Positions 1-9,072 of a stretch of DNA of 41,636 bases are shown piece by piece. Position 1 is the first letter of the stretch. The number at the start of each line of letters is the position of its first letter. The position numbers and the translations under genes were made by a program. Below the pieces are notes generated by a model. That model had not been told where the DNA came from. It searched no databases and was given only the letters and a program-made list of their open reading frames with translations. The stretch covers positions 1-41,636 of the forward strand of contig JAJDUG010000020.1 in the NCBI GenBank assembly GCA_022826755.1. The letters run 5' to 3'. The stretch comes from Acidobacteriota bacterium (GTDB lineage: Bacteria > Acidobacteriota > Terriglobia > Versatilivoradales > Versatilivoraceae).

Positions 1-357
1 TTGGTCGTGTCGCTGCTTCAGTTGGAACATCCGGACGAAATATGGCACCAGACCGGCGGTCCCGGCGACGGCGGTATCGACGGGCTTGGAAGCAACGAGA
101 AAGGCGAGGTGGTCGGGCTGATGCAAGCCAAACTTCGCACACGGTCAGCCCCAAAACTGGGAGGTCTTGGCCATTCCGATCGCGAGATCGTCCGCTATGC
201 CGCGGTATTGGTCCTCGAAGGACACGATCGGGAGACCGATGATAAAACCACGCTGCTGGACATTGAGTGGATCGCCAAAAAGTTGCGCTGTCATTGGCAT
301 AAACTCCCTCAAGCAGTCGCTATGCGTGTAGGTGAGCCAAACGGCCGCTTTCGGTAG
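1..357 (+). pseudogene. Mrr-like restriction endonuclease fragment, cut by the window edge
   Basis: The reading frame is open from the first base, so the N-terminus is missing or lies outside the window. Residues 11-45 carry the spacing of an Mrr-type catalytic core: an acidic-glycine stretch 'GDGGIDG' followed about 17 residues later by 'MQAK', matching the D...(E/Q)xK metal-binding pattern of restriction-endonuclease-fold proteins. After about residue 46 the translation no longer resembles that fold, and the opposite strand carries a more protein-like frame from 145 upward. I infer a truncated nuclease gene joined to another relic near 140. The 'RFR' C-terminus is probably not native. If real, it fits the defence-like content downstream. 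Confidence 0.35.
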
Positions 358-762
358 TTCAACATCAAGATGGCCGTCGTCGTCGAGTATGACGAGGCCA
401 TCTCCGCCTACATCGATCCTGGTTTGTCCGCCCGAAATTAGCTCCTTTGCTCGGGACAAGCCCACCGGCATCTTTGGGACAACCTCGGGCAGGCAAGCCG
501 GAATGTCGAAGTCTTTACGGTCGCATGAGACCAGCACCCTCTCGACCGCGCCCAGCGCCTTCTCCAGCCCTGGACAAGCTGAGATCCGGGTGCGGCCACG
601 CCAAGAGCGGCGATTCTTCGGCAAGCCATCGTTGGTGCCGATTTGGACACCGTCGCACGCCATGGAGGCCTCGATGTCGTCATGGAGAAGATCGTCCAAT
701 GGGAGCAGGTAAACCCGGCCTTCAACGGCTGAAGAATGATCGACGATTTCCGCCTCTGGGGG
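145..762 (-). pseudogene. Relic of an unrecognised gene, copy 1 of a duplicated sequence
   Basis: An open frame runs leftward from a TGA at 763-765 to a stop at 145. It has no clear ATG; the first usable start is a TTG at 699. Its beginning, 'PPEAEIVDHSSA...LLPLDDLLHDDIEASM', is closely matched on the same strand at 10010-10141 ('PPEAEIVDHSTA...LLPLDDFLNDGIEAAM'). In copy 2 the frame continues upstream through a GAA codon, while here the aligned position reads TGA, so this copy looks 5'-truncated by a nonsense change. The C-terminal half ('GFIIGLPIVSFEDQYRGIAD') is protein-like but I do not recognise it. The frame overlaps the Mrr-like frame at 145-357, and both cannot be intact. No function is assigned. 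Confidence 0.4.
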
Positions 763-1754
763 TCAAAGCGGTGGAGTCGGACCAACGCGCCACCCAAAAA
801 GCCACGGTGGCGCACAAGGGTGGGCGCGTGACTTCGCCCCCCCCAACGCTTTTCTCTCAGAGGGCGCAGCCCTCGCCGTTGTGGTCGAATGCTTCGCCGT
901 TGCGTCGCGCCATCGAGGGCTCGGTCATGGGAGAGGGAGAAGGGAGCGGCGGGGGTGATGGAGGGGCCGGGGGAGCGCTCTCCCCGGTCGGGGGTTCGAA
1001 GGGGCCGGAGCCCCTCGCCAGCCCCAATGTATTACATTGGGTAGGCTGGTTCCCCGGCACTACGCGTTGCGACACCGGCCCCGCTGTCCCCGCCTCACAC
1101 GGCGTAACGGACGAGGGGAGGGGGACAGGCAAGACGCAGCCTCGCTTCGCTGTTTCGCAGCGGACGCGGAAAATGCTTGCCATTGCGCGTTGCAAGGAAC
1201 CGAACAGACTCATCAATTGCTCACCGTAATAGTCTTTATTGTCACCCTAAAATCACGCCGATCCAATTATAATTCTTAGGTTTTGGCCGACCTACGTACT
1301 ACTAAAATCCCAGGTACCAAGGGTCATCGGACCCATAGGAAACGCAGCACAGAGCAAATAGGGGCCTCTTATTCCGGGGATTGGCCCCAAAGTCTCAGGT
1401 TACCCACAGGGGAGAAATCATGCGACCCCTGAGAGGAAAATCGCGCCTGTGGCAGTATCTGGCCCATCTTTAACAAGGCTTCCGGCTGCACGCTTATTAT
1501 CAACACGTTGCAAAGGGAAAAAGCGCAAGTGGCACTACAAACGCGTTGAAACCGAAGATTGCGGGGGCAAACGATCATCTTGCGGCCCCCCATGAGCGGG
1601 ATCGATCCCCAGGGCGTCGTAGATGGCTTTCCGATCGGTTTTAGCCCGAGTGGCCTTGCTGCCGCTTTTCGGCGCCGGACTCGACATGCGCCCGCCGCTG
1701 ACAGTGTCGTGTTCTGGTCAGGAGACGCTGCCAGCGTGAAAGGATTCAGAATAC
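763..1754. repeat. Gene-poor GC-rich stretch with dispersed repeat modules
   Basis: No convincing gene lies here; the open frames are compositional (Pro/Gly/Arg-rich). Four pieces recur elsewhere in the window. Positions 850-884 match 10212-10247. Positions 1110-1178 match 10287-10352 in inverted orientation, sharing 'gcggacgcggaaaa'. Positions 1200-1235 match 11564-11600 ('gaacagactcatcaa'). The 14-mer 'cccatctttaacaa' at 1463-1476, with 'gcacgcttatta' just after it, matches 13960-13973 and the inverted copy at 14049-14062. 'ccctaaaatcac' at 1244-1255 also recurs at 14011-14022. This is best read as debris of repeats or mobile elements upstream of the helicase gene. Confidence 0.55.
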
Positions 1755-4700
1755 GTGAGTATTCCGTCTGAAGAACTTGGCAGGCAACAGTCGGCGGGCA
1801 GCCCCGATTCAGGAATGGAGGCCAAGAGACGATTACTCCAGACGTTCACGTTTTTGAAGGAGTTGGCTGCGATCCGGAATCCGGTGCAGTGTAGGTTAGA
1901 TGACTATGACCAGTCCGATGTGTTCCGATTGGATTCGTGGCCCTTACACCCGTGCATCATAGTTCGGCGCGGCGACATGGCGAGCACCGAGGAAGAGAAC
2001 CAAGATGCTTCCGGGAAGGACATACCCCCCATCATCCGCATCACCCGTGCAGAACGGACCCAATGCCCCACACCGCCCCCGGTGCTGCAAGGATGGCTGA
2101 AGTCTGGTTGGGAATCCATCGACACCGAAGCTGATGTGCTGGAAGCCCGAAACCTTCCCGAGAGGGGCGGGCAAACCGTCACGGTGAGATTCACTGACGA
2201 CCATGAGCGAATTGTCCGCTTCGACAATTGGGTGGCCGCTCGGTCCCGCTGGGTTGACGCTGAACGACCCGCCGTGGAAGCACGCCGTCTCTTCGAGCGT
2301 GTCTACGGACTATGGACGCGGATGCAGCGCGACGGTGATCGTCTTGAGTTGGTCTTGGCTGACGGTTTGCTCTGTGTCGAAGAGCACCACCTCAAACACC
2401 CGGTATTGCTACAGCGCCTAACTCTGGAGTTTGACCCGACCGGCCCCGAGTTTCGCTTCTTCGCAGGAGTGGAGAAGATAGAACTTCAACGCGCCCTGCT
2501 TCGTCTCGTGCCGACGATTGAAGCGAGAATGATTGCTCACTTCGATGATCGACTTGAGAAGGAGCCGGTGGATCTGCTTGGTGGCGAGCGCACAGAGGGA
2601 TTCCTCAAGCGGCTCGTGCAGGGACTGTTCAGGGATGGCGAGTTTCTTGATTCAGAGCCCGGCGGCACCACTGACCGACCGTGCCTGTGGCGAGCCCCCA
2701 CGGTTTTCCTACGCCCCCGGACAGCGGGGCTCAGCGCAACTCTTGACCATATCATCGAGGATTTGCAAGACGAGTCAATCGATGTGCCCGAAGGGCTCGG
2801 CCGTATCGTCGGTGTGGAGATGGGTCCGACCGTCATCGACATGGGGGGAGAGGTACCGCCTGCGCCGGGCCCACAAACCGACATCCTTTTCAGCAAGCCA
2901 GCGAACGCGGAACAGCGTGAGATTGCCGCGCGCCTTGAGACGACCAAGTCCGTCGTCGTGCAGGGACCGCCAGGAACGGGAAAGACTCACACAATAGCAA
3001 ACCTTGTCGGTCACCTGCTATCGGAGGGTAGGACAGTACTCGTGACTGCCCATACTACGAAGGCATTGCGGGTGCTGCGTGGAAAAATCGATGAGGCTCT
3101 TCAGCCGCTCTGCCTCAGCGTGCTGGAAGGAGACAGCAAGAGCCAAGGGCAACTGTCCCACGCTGCTCAGGAAATCGCTCACCGACTGTCGGTCTCGGAC
3201 CCCCGGACTCTACGCCGAGAAGCCGCCGCGTTACGCAGCCACAGGAAGAAGTTGCTCGGTCGCGCGAAGAACGTACAGCGCCAACTCCGCGACGCGAGGT
3301 TCAGCGAAATCGATGAGGTCGTCGTGAGCGGCGAAGGCGTGGAGCCGATTGCAGCAGCCAAACTGGTGAAGGCAGGCGCACAGACGGATGCCTGGATTCC
3401 CGGCCCACTCGAACCCGGCGTGCTCTGCTCATTGGCGGACTCGGAGGTGCGAGATCTTTATGCCTTACAAGGCATCCTGACGCGCAGAGACGAGACACAC
3501 CTGGCTGTGCCCCAACCGGGTCTGGACAGAATCGTCACTCCCTCGGCTTTTCGACCGCTTGCGGACCAGCAGGCGAACGAGAACGAGCGAGCCAAGGCAC
3601 ATCGCCCGGAATTCTGGGACGAGAATCCTGCAACCGACTACACGCCCGACGACCTCCGGCGGCTTCACCAGGAGGTGAGGGACGCTGCAGAGTTTCTCGA
3701 CGAAGAGGAGAAGTGGCTCCGTGAAGCTCTCTATGCCGGTTGGCGTGGCGGCGAACTAAACTCCATGTGGCAGGACCTGATCGGGGTTATGGAGAACCTG
3801 TCCAGTCGGGCAGAGGCTGCTCATCGCCTAATGGTCGAGCATGGTCCCGAACTTCCGCCCGGCCAACCGGATCAAAAGATGGTCGGAATCCTCCAGCAGA
3901 TAGTCCAGTTCACAGAACGCCGCGGCAGTCTCGGACGTTGGACCCGATTCACGAAACCCAAGTGGCGTCGACTCATTGACGGCTGCGCGGTCAACGGGCA
4001 CCCGCCGCGGACAAAGGACGAGTTTCGAGCGTTGCTGGCCGATGCGCAATTGCGGCAAGGCCGGGAACACTTTCTTGCCCGGTGGCGTCGACTCGTGGAG
4101 ACTCTTGGCGGACCCGCGGCTGACACTCTGGGAAGTGCACCCGAACGTATCGCTAGAGGGTACGCGCCGGAGATCCGCAAACGACTGGAGTGGAGAGCGA
4201 ACGTGTGGACGCCACTGGAGGCCAAACTTCGGGACGTCGGATTTCGCTGGCGCGAATGGTTGGAGAGCCATCCGCCAACGGGCGGCAACCACGGTGATCT
4301 TGACCGTTTGCGGAGTGCGGTTTCCGACAGGTTGACCAACACGGTCGGAGCCCAGATCGCGCTGCTTCGGCAGGTCGAGCTCGCTGCGACACTCCAGGAG
4401 CAGAGGACGTACCTTGCGGGCTTCCCACAGAGCGACGTAGCTTCCAGACTCCAACGGGCTCAAGATGAATGGAATGTGGACGTGTACGAAGAATCGTACC
4501 GCGAACTCGCACGGCTTCACGGACTACAACCGATTTACGAGAAGCGACTCGAGTTGCTTACCAAGCTGGAGACAACCGCGCCCGCATGGGCGCGAGCCTT
4601 CGCCCGGCGGACGGCACCTCACGACGCCACGACACCGCCATCAGCTCCGGCCAACGCGTGGCTTTGGCGGCAATGGCAGCAAGAGTTGGAGAGGCGGGCC

Positions 4701-6440
4701 TCCACCTCCATGGATGAATTGCAGGATAAGCTCGACGACACAGACCGCGACGTTCAGCAGCTATCCGCCCGCATAATTGAATGCGAGACCTGGGCTGCTC
4801 AGTGCAACCGCACTGGCTTGGAGCAAAAACAGGCGCTCTTGGGCTTTGTGCAGACTATGAGAAAGGTCGGGAAGGCCACCGGCAGGGGCGCTCCCCGACT
4901 ACTGGCTCGTGCTAGGCAACTTCTCGCGTCAGCACGCAGCGCGGTACCGGTGTGGATCATGCCCCTGAACCGTGTCTACGAGAGTTTCGACCCGCGGACG
5001 ACGAGGTTCGATGTCGTGATCATTGACGAAGCCAGCCAGAGCGACGTGACTGCTTTGGCCGCTCTGTATCTTGCTCGAACTCACGTCGTGGTCGGCGATA
5101 AAGAACAGGTGACACCGGATGCCATCGGCCAAAGTGCCGACGACGTGCAACGTCTTATAGCAACCGAACTCCAGGACATTCCGAACAACCATCTCTATGA
5201 CGGCCAAACATCAATCTACGACCTTGCCGAAGCCTCATTTGGTGGTACCGTGGCTTTACGGGAACATTTCCGGTGTGTGCCCGACGTCATCCAGTTCAGC
5301 AACCACTTGTCCTACAACAACACTATCCGTGCACTCCGGGAACCCTACTCCTCGAATCTCGGTACTGCTGTGGTCCCGCAACGTGTGAACGGGTATCGGG
5401 AACCCCATACTAAGACGAACGAAGTCGAGGCAGAGGAGATCGCATCGTTGATTGTGGCCTGCTTGGACGAACCTGCTTATGTTAAGAACGAATTGGGAGA
5501 ACCAACCAGCTTGGGCGTGATTTCCCTTCTTGGTGATGAACAGGCGTACTTGATTGAAAGTATGCTCCGCCAACGTCTGCCTGTGGACGTTTTCGCCAAG
5601 CATCGGCTGCTGTGTGGAAACGCGGCGCAGTTCCAGGGCGACGAGCGAGATGTGGTTTTCCTGTCCATGGTTGATGGGCCTCCCCAAGATGGGAAGCTCT
5701 CGTTTCGGGGTGCTGGACCCAGGGATTTGTACAAGAAACGATACAATGTTGCGGTCAGTAGAGCACGCAACCAATTGTGGGTCGTGCACTCCGTTGATCC
5801 GGCCGGACACTTGAAGAGCGGCGACCTGCGGCGGCGACTCATCGAGCATGCGCGTGACCCGGTTGCGATATCGCGTGAGATAGAGGAGCAGGGCTCGCGC
5901 ACAGAATCCAAGTTTGAAAAACTCGTGCTGGAAAGGCTCTTGAACGCAGGATACCGAGTACGACCTCAATGGCGGGCGGGCAGCTACCGAATTGACCTCG
6001 TTGTCGAGGGTGCTGAGCACCGGTTGGCCGTAGAGTGTGACGGTGAACGTTTTCACACTCACGAGGAACTCCAACAGGACCTTGAGCGCCAAGCTGTGCT
6101 ACAACGACTCGGCTGGGTCTTCGTTCGTATTCGGGGCAGCCTGTTTTTCCGTGATCCCGATAGGGCCATGGAGCCGGTCTTTGGTAAGCTCAGAAACCTT
6201 AATATCGAACGACTTGGGCCGGCGGTGGACGAAGTTGCCCCGTCCTGGTGGGTCGAACGTCTGAGGCGACGCGCCGAGGTAATCCGCAGGCAGTGGGCAA
6301 GCGACGTGGAAGACGAGGAGGTGACGGCTCCACAACAGGACACAGGCATTGCGCGGGGAGGCAACGTAGCGTATGTAGCCGATTTGTGGGCTGACAGAAC
6401 CAGCTTGAGCCGTGCGCACTCGGAGAAGAGTGAGAGCTAG
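1755..6440 (+). CDS. SF1 (DNA2/UPF1-like) helicase with C-terminal endonuclease domain
   Basis: A 1561-residue single-polypeptide helicase-nuclease, probably acting on nucleic acid in the cytoplasm. Walker A 'GPPGTGKT' is at residues 404-411, Walker B 'IIDEASQS' at about 1089-1096, and the SF1 motif VI 'AVSRAR' at 1333-1338. A long insertion of nearly 700 residues, partly helical, separates motif I from motif II. The C-terminus from about 1385 is a Vsr/DUF559/MTES_1575-type nuclease fold: 'RIDLVVEG' with D1414, then 'VECDGERFH' with E1427 and D1429. The GTG start at 1755 follows AAAGGA by 11 nt; an ATG at 1818 is the alternative. Large helicase-plus-nuclease proteins of this design act as single-gene anti-phage systems in several families. 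That role is inferred from architecture and from the accessory setting. No methyltransferase or partner gene is adjacent. Confidence 0.88.
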   Translation: MSIPSEELGRQQSAGSPDSGMEAKRRLLQTFTFLKELAAIRNPVQCRLDDYDQSDVFRLDSWPLHPCIIVRRGDMASTEEENQDASGKDIPPIIRITRAERTQCPTPPPVLQGWLKSGWESIDTEADVLEARNLPERGGQTVTVRFTDDHERIVRFDNWVAARSRWVDAERPAVEARRLFERVYGLWTRMQRDGDRLELVLADGLLCVEEHHLKHPVLLQRLTLEFDPTGPEFRFFAGVEKIELQRALLRLVPTIEARMIAHFDDRLEKEPVDLLGGERTEGFLKRLVQGLFRDGEFLDSEPGGTTDRPCLWRAPTVFLRPRTAGLSATLDHIIEDLQDESIDVPEGLGRIVGVEMGPTVIDMGGEVPPAPGPQTDILFSKPANAEQREIAARLETTKSVVVQGPPGTGKTHTIANLVGHLLSEGRTVLVTAHTTKALRVLRGKIDEALQPLCLSVLEGDSKSQGQLSHAAQEIAHRLSVSDPRTLRREAAALRSHRKKLLGRAKNVQRQLRDARFSEIDEVVVSGEGVEPIAAAKLVKAGAQTDAWIPGPLEPGVLCSLADSEVRDLYALQGILTRRDETHLAVPQPGLDRIVTPSAFRPLADQQANENERAKAHRPEFWDENPATDYTPDDLRRLHQEVRDAAEFLDEEEKWLREALYAGWRGGELNSMWQDLIGVMENLSSRAEAAHRLMVEHGPELPPGQPDQKMVGILQQIVQFTERRGSLGRWTRFTKPKWRRLIDGCAVNGHPPRTKDEFRALLADAQLRQGREHFLARWRRLVETLGGPAADTLGSAPERIARGYAPEIRKRLEWRANVWTPLEAKLRDVGFRWREWLESHPPTGGNHGDLDRLRSAVSDRLTNTVGAQIALLRQVELAATLQEQRTYLAGFPQSDVASRLQRAQDEWNVDVYEESYRELARLHGLQPIYEKRLELLTKLETTAPAWARAFARRTAPHDATTPPSAPANAWLWRQWQQELERRASTSMDELQDKLDDTDRDVQQLSARIIECETWAAQCNRTGLEQKQALLGFVQTMRKVGKATGRGAPRLLARARQLLASARSAVPVWIMPLNRVYESFDPRTTRFDVVIIDEASQSDVTALAALYLARTHVVVGDKEQVTPDAIGQSADDVQRLIATELQDIPNNHLYDGQTSIYDLAEASFGGTVALREHFRCVPDVIQFSNHLSYNNTIRALREPYSSNLGTAVVPQRVNGYREPHTKTNEVEAEEIASLIVACLDEPAYVKNELGEPTSLGVISLLGDEQAYLIESMLRQRLPVDVFAKHRLLCGNAAQFQGDERDVVFLSMVDGPPQDGKLSFRGAGPRDLYKKRYNVAVSRARNQLWVVHSVDPAGHLKSGDLRRRLIEHARDPVAISREIEEQGSRTESKFEKLVLERLLNAGYRVRPQWRAGSYRIDLVVEGAEHRLAVECDGERFHTHEELQQDLERQAVLQRLGWVFVRIRGSLFFRDPDRAMEPVFGKLRNLNIERLGPAVDEVAPSWWVERLRRRAEVIRRQWASDVEDEEVTAPQQDTGIARGGNVAYVADLWADRTSLSRAHSEKSES

Positions 6441-6603
6441 CAGCTAGGGGGCGTCGCAAAGGCTGGATGTCCTGCCGCCCCGCGGGCTGCGTGTGTCCTT
6501 TGGACATCGTAGGCAGGGAGTAGACACCTCCGACGGAACCGGTGCTATCGGCCCTCGCGTCGGTTGCGTCCTGGTGTCCGGAATCGAGGTGTTGTCGACA
6601 TGG
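6441..6603. other. Short gap between convergent genes
   Basis: The helicase gene (+) and the DUF932 gene (-) converge here. 'gatgtcc' near 6467 and 'ggacatc' near 6503 form an inverted repeat with a loop of roughly 30 nt. There is no adjoining T-run, so it is only a weak terminator candidate. Confidence 0.2.
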
Positions 6604-7389
6604 TCAACGTGCAGCGTGGCGCCGGTCGGCGGGTCGTCGTCCGCTGAGCTTCCGGATCAACTCTGGAATATCAGCCTGCCTGCTGAGCCGCTCGTCAGCA
6701 TCGTTCCGGCGAGTAGCGACGAACGAGAGCGCCTGCGAAGCATCGTACTTCGTACGCGCAGGGGTCGGAGAACCGGCAACACGACCTCTTAGTCTAACCG
6801 GCTTCTCACTAGCCGCGCCCGGCGCGAAACTGTCGATCTCCACGTCATGACCTGTGCGGCAGATGTGAAGCACTCGCGCGGCAGCCCGTTTCCCCCACCG
6901 CTCGGTCACCGGACCGTCAACCCACGGCGCAAGGTCTTCGGCGGCAACGAGCGTCTGTTCCCACACTTCGAGCCGACGCCTATCCGCCTGAACCGCATGA
7001 AGAGATGGCGCGATGCGTTTGGAGATCGTCTCGATCTCCAACCGTTGTCCGTGCCGTTCTCGGATTTCGATCCTGCTCTCGCCGATCACCATGCCGTTCG
7101 CGCACACGAAGCGGTACCAGCCGAAGAGCACGATGAGCCGTGATGATCCGTCGACCGCATTGAAGCATTCGAGCCGAAGTTCGACCTTCTCGCCATGCGA
7201 ATCGCAGAGACCGAATTCGACGGGGAAATAGATGCGAAAGTTCATCCATTCGCCGAGTTGCGAGATGCCGACCTCGTAGCGCAGATTCTCCGGGTCGACG
7301 CCGGCGTCGACAAGTCCGTCGCGGCACCGCGTCGCCACGTCACGATGTTGTATGAGTGAGTAACGGTGTGACACGACACCGACCGGCAT
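6604..7389 (-). CDS. DUF932-family (phage/plasmid-like) protein, main fragment
   Basis: The 261-residue frame starts 'MPVGVVSHRYSLIQH' and contains 'FGWYRFVCANGMVIG'. This is the DUF932 pattern of a 'VVS-RY-liQ' strand followed by a 'V--NGM' segment, as in plasmid/phage proteins of unknown biochemical role. The start is internal to the family fold: the same frame continues upstream for 64 codons (7590-7396) and is interrupted only by a TAA at 7396-7398, eight nucleotides before this ATG. The full reading would be about 328 residues, a normal DUF932 length. Either the gene is a recent pseudogene, or the downstream ATG restarts translation, or the stop is an assembly error. The C-terminus is Arg-rich. 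No other plasmid replication gene is nearby. Confidence 0.6.
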   Translation of the reverse strand: MPVGVVSHRYSLIQHRDVATRCRDGLVDAGVDPENLRYEVGISQLGEWMNFRIYFPVEFGLCDSHGEKVELRLECFNAVDGSSRLIVLFGWYRFVCANGMVIGESRIEIRERHGQRLEIETISKRIAPSLHAVQADRRRLEVWEQTLVAAEDLAPWVDGPVTERWGKRAAARVLHICRTGHDVEIDSFAPGAASEKPVRLRGRVAGSPTPARTKYDASQALSFVATRRNDADERLSRQADIPELIRKLSGRRPADRRHAAR

Positions 7390-7395
7390 TGGTCG

Positions 7396-7590
7396 TTAAA
7401 CGGCGGAGAGAGGCTTGCGCAATACCGTCAGGAGAAACGGATTCGGGGGTTCCCCCGAACCCGCACGAAACGGCACAGTCTCGAATTGTGGGAGAACGGA
7501 GAGGACTTTTTCCCAGACGCCAGCATAGTACCGCACCTCACGGGACCGCCAGCGCAGCGTCTCCCGTTGGATCTGTAACGTGCCGTTCAT
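7396..7590 (-). pseudogene. N-terminal piece of the DUF932 gene, ended by an in-frame TAA
   Basis: A 64-residue frame begins at an ATG (7590) preceded by GAGG with four intervening bases, so this is the likely native start of the gene. The frame ends at TAA (7396-7398) after 'LLTVLRKPLSAV' and continues without a shift into 'RPMPVGVVSHRYSLIQ' of the main fragment. One base substitution would restore a single protein. I see no homology to anything else. Confidence 0.5.
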
Positions 7591-8030
7591 TTTGCCTCGA
7601 TCCTCATCCGTCGACTGCCCACACCAACAAGGAAAGCAAAGATAAAGATCAACTTCCCTCTGTCGGCATTTCAGTCAACCATGATTCTCATCAGATACTC
7701 CCTATTTCCGCGAGCGTTGCAAGCCTGGCTGCTGTTTCTCGGCCTTTGGCATACCAGAGTACCCCAATACCCTCTCGCGGACCGATTTTTGTCTCAGAGA
7801 CACCCAGTCTTACGGCCCGTGTGGAACCTGAGTATCTCAGACTGATCTCCGGAAAAAGGAGGCCCAGATTTACCCTGACCTGTATTTTTTGGGTCTGACG
7901 CCCCTAAGGACATGGGATGTTTGGAGATGTCCAGGGTCTTTTCCGATTCTGGAATATGAAACAGGAAACAAGAGCGCCAAGGCGATCTGCTTCCACATTG
8001 AGAATCACCCTCTGAGAGAAAGGCAAACGA
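7591..8030. other. Intergenic stretch of 440 bases without a recognised gene
   Basis: Divergent genes flank this gap (DUF932 leftward, DUF4145-like rightward), so promoters for both should lie here, but I find no convincing -35/-10 pair. The region is less GC-rich than its surroundings. The open frames in it are not protein-like. A GAGAGAAAGG run at about 8013-8022 serves as the ribosome binding site of the gene starting at 8031. Confidence 0.3.
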
Positions 8031-8939
8031 ATGGCTAACGACGAAAACTGGGAAACCTACCCTTATATAGGAACGGTTATGGTTAAAAAGGGTTATAGCG
8101 ATGATCACGGAGAAATATGGACGTATGCGTTTGGAACGGCTGGTCAGTCAGACCAGTGGCCGGGTAAGAATTTATGTCAAGCGTTGGCATGGATAGTACA
8201 GCAACTACACCTCGGGAATTACGAGGTCCGCGGCGAAGAGGACGGCGAAGTCGTCTCTGTGTTGATCGGGCAAGGTGCACCACTTAATGGCGGAGTTGAA
8301 GATAAGGCGCTGGGAGAGTTCACCGAGGCACTGAACAAGCATCTCCATGAACGTTCAGAGGCGGTGAACTTGTGCGGCATATTCGCACAGGCGAGAGAGC
8401 AAGGAATCCAACCAAAGTTCGAGAAAACGGCAGAGAAGGTCAAAAGGGCCGCCAAAATTGGTATGTACGCCAATACTGAAATCCACTATGCGTTCCAACT
8501 CATCGGCATTCTCAAGAGGATTCGGGAAAGAAGTTTTGTGCTGGATTCACCCCCCATCTTGGGAAGAGCGCCCCGTCCTGTTGTGCAGTTGCTGGGAGAG
8601 GCCACACGCTGTCACTTGCATGGCTTCCATCAAGCTTGTGTTGCTATCTGCAGGGCTTGCCTCGAACAGTCGTTAAAAGAGCGGGTCCCTCAACACGAGT
8701 TGCTTCAGGAACGGTGGAACAATCCGAAAAGCGGAGAGTTGGAGTGTCTTATCAGCGGAGCACTCCGTGTGGGCTCTTTAGACGGTCCCCGCCGCCAAAT
8801 GGCGGACGAGATTCGGAAAAACGGCAACGTTGTATTGCACCGCATGCAGGAGCCCGGTGAGGATTCCTGGGACATCTTGCAGCACACCAGAGGTGTTGTG
8901 TCCTACCTGTACCGGAACGCAGGTGAGGCAGCACAGTAG
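8031..8939 (+). CDS. DUF4145-like protein with an extra N-terminal domain
   Basis: A 302-residue soluble protein. The C-terminal half (about residues 185-300) follows the DUF4145 pattern: helical 'LLGEATRCHLHGFHQACVA', an arginine-containing 'CRACLEQSL', then 'IRKNGNVVLH' and a closing helix 'TRGVVSYLYR'. DUF4145 domains are HEPN-like helical modules frequently found near or fused to restriction and defence enzymes. The N-terminal 90 residues ('ENWETYPYIGTVMVKKGY...') look like a small beta-rich domain that I do not recognise. Start ATG has a good GAGAGAAAGG site. The gene stands alone between the broken DUF932 gene and the EEP gene. A defence role is possible from context but not shown. Confidence 0.65.
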   Translation: MANDENWETYPYIGTVMVKKGYSDDHGEIWTYAFGTAGQSDQWPGKNLCQALAWIVQQLHLGNYEVRGEEDGEVVSVLIGQGAPLNGGVEDKALGEFTEALNKHLHERSEAVNLCGIFAQAREQGIQPKFEKTAEKVKRAAKIGMYANTEIHYAFQLIGILKRIRERSFVLDSPPILGRAPRPVVQLLGEATRCHLHGFHQACVAICRACLEQSLKERVPQHELLQERWNNPKSGELECLISGALRVGSLDGPRRQMADEIRKNGNVVLHRMQEPGEDSWDILQHTRGVVSYLYRNAGEAAQ

Positions 8940-9072
8940 ATTCTGGCGTGCTATGGTATGCCAGAGACCGGGGCAACGCATTCTGCCCGGCCAAGCTCAC
9001 GGAGTAGGGGGTGTCTAATGAAACAGTGAGCAGCATTGATCGTCTACGCCGCCTCCGCTAGGGAAATGTCCC

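Noticed and set aside
447-1229. A 260-codon plus-strand frame
   Set aside because: Low-complexity Pro/Gly/Arg translation of GC-rich repeats, with no ribosome site.
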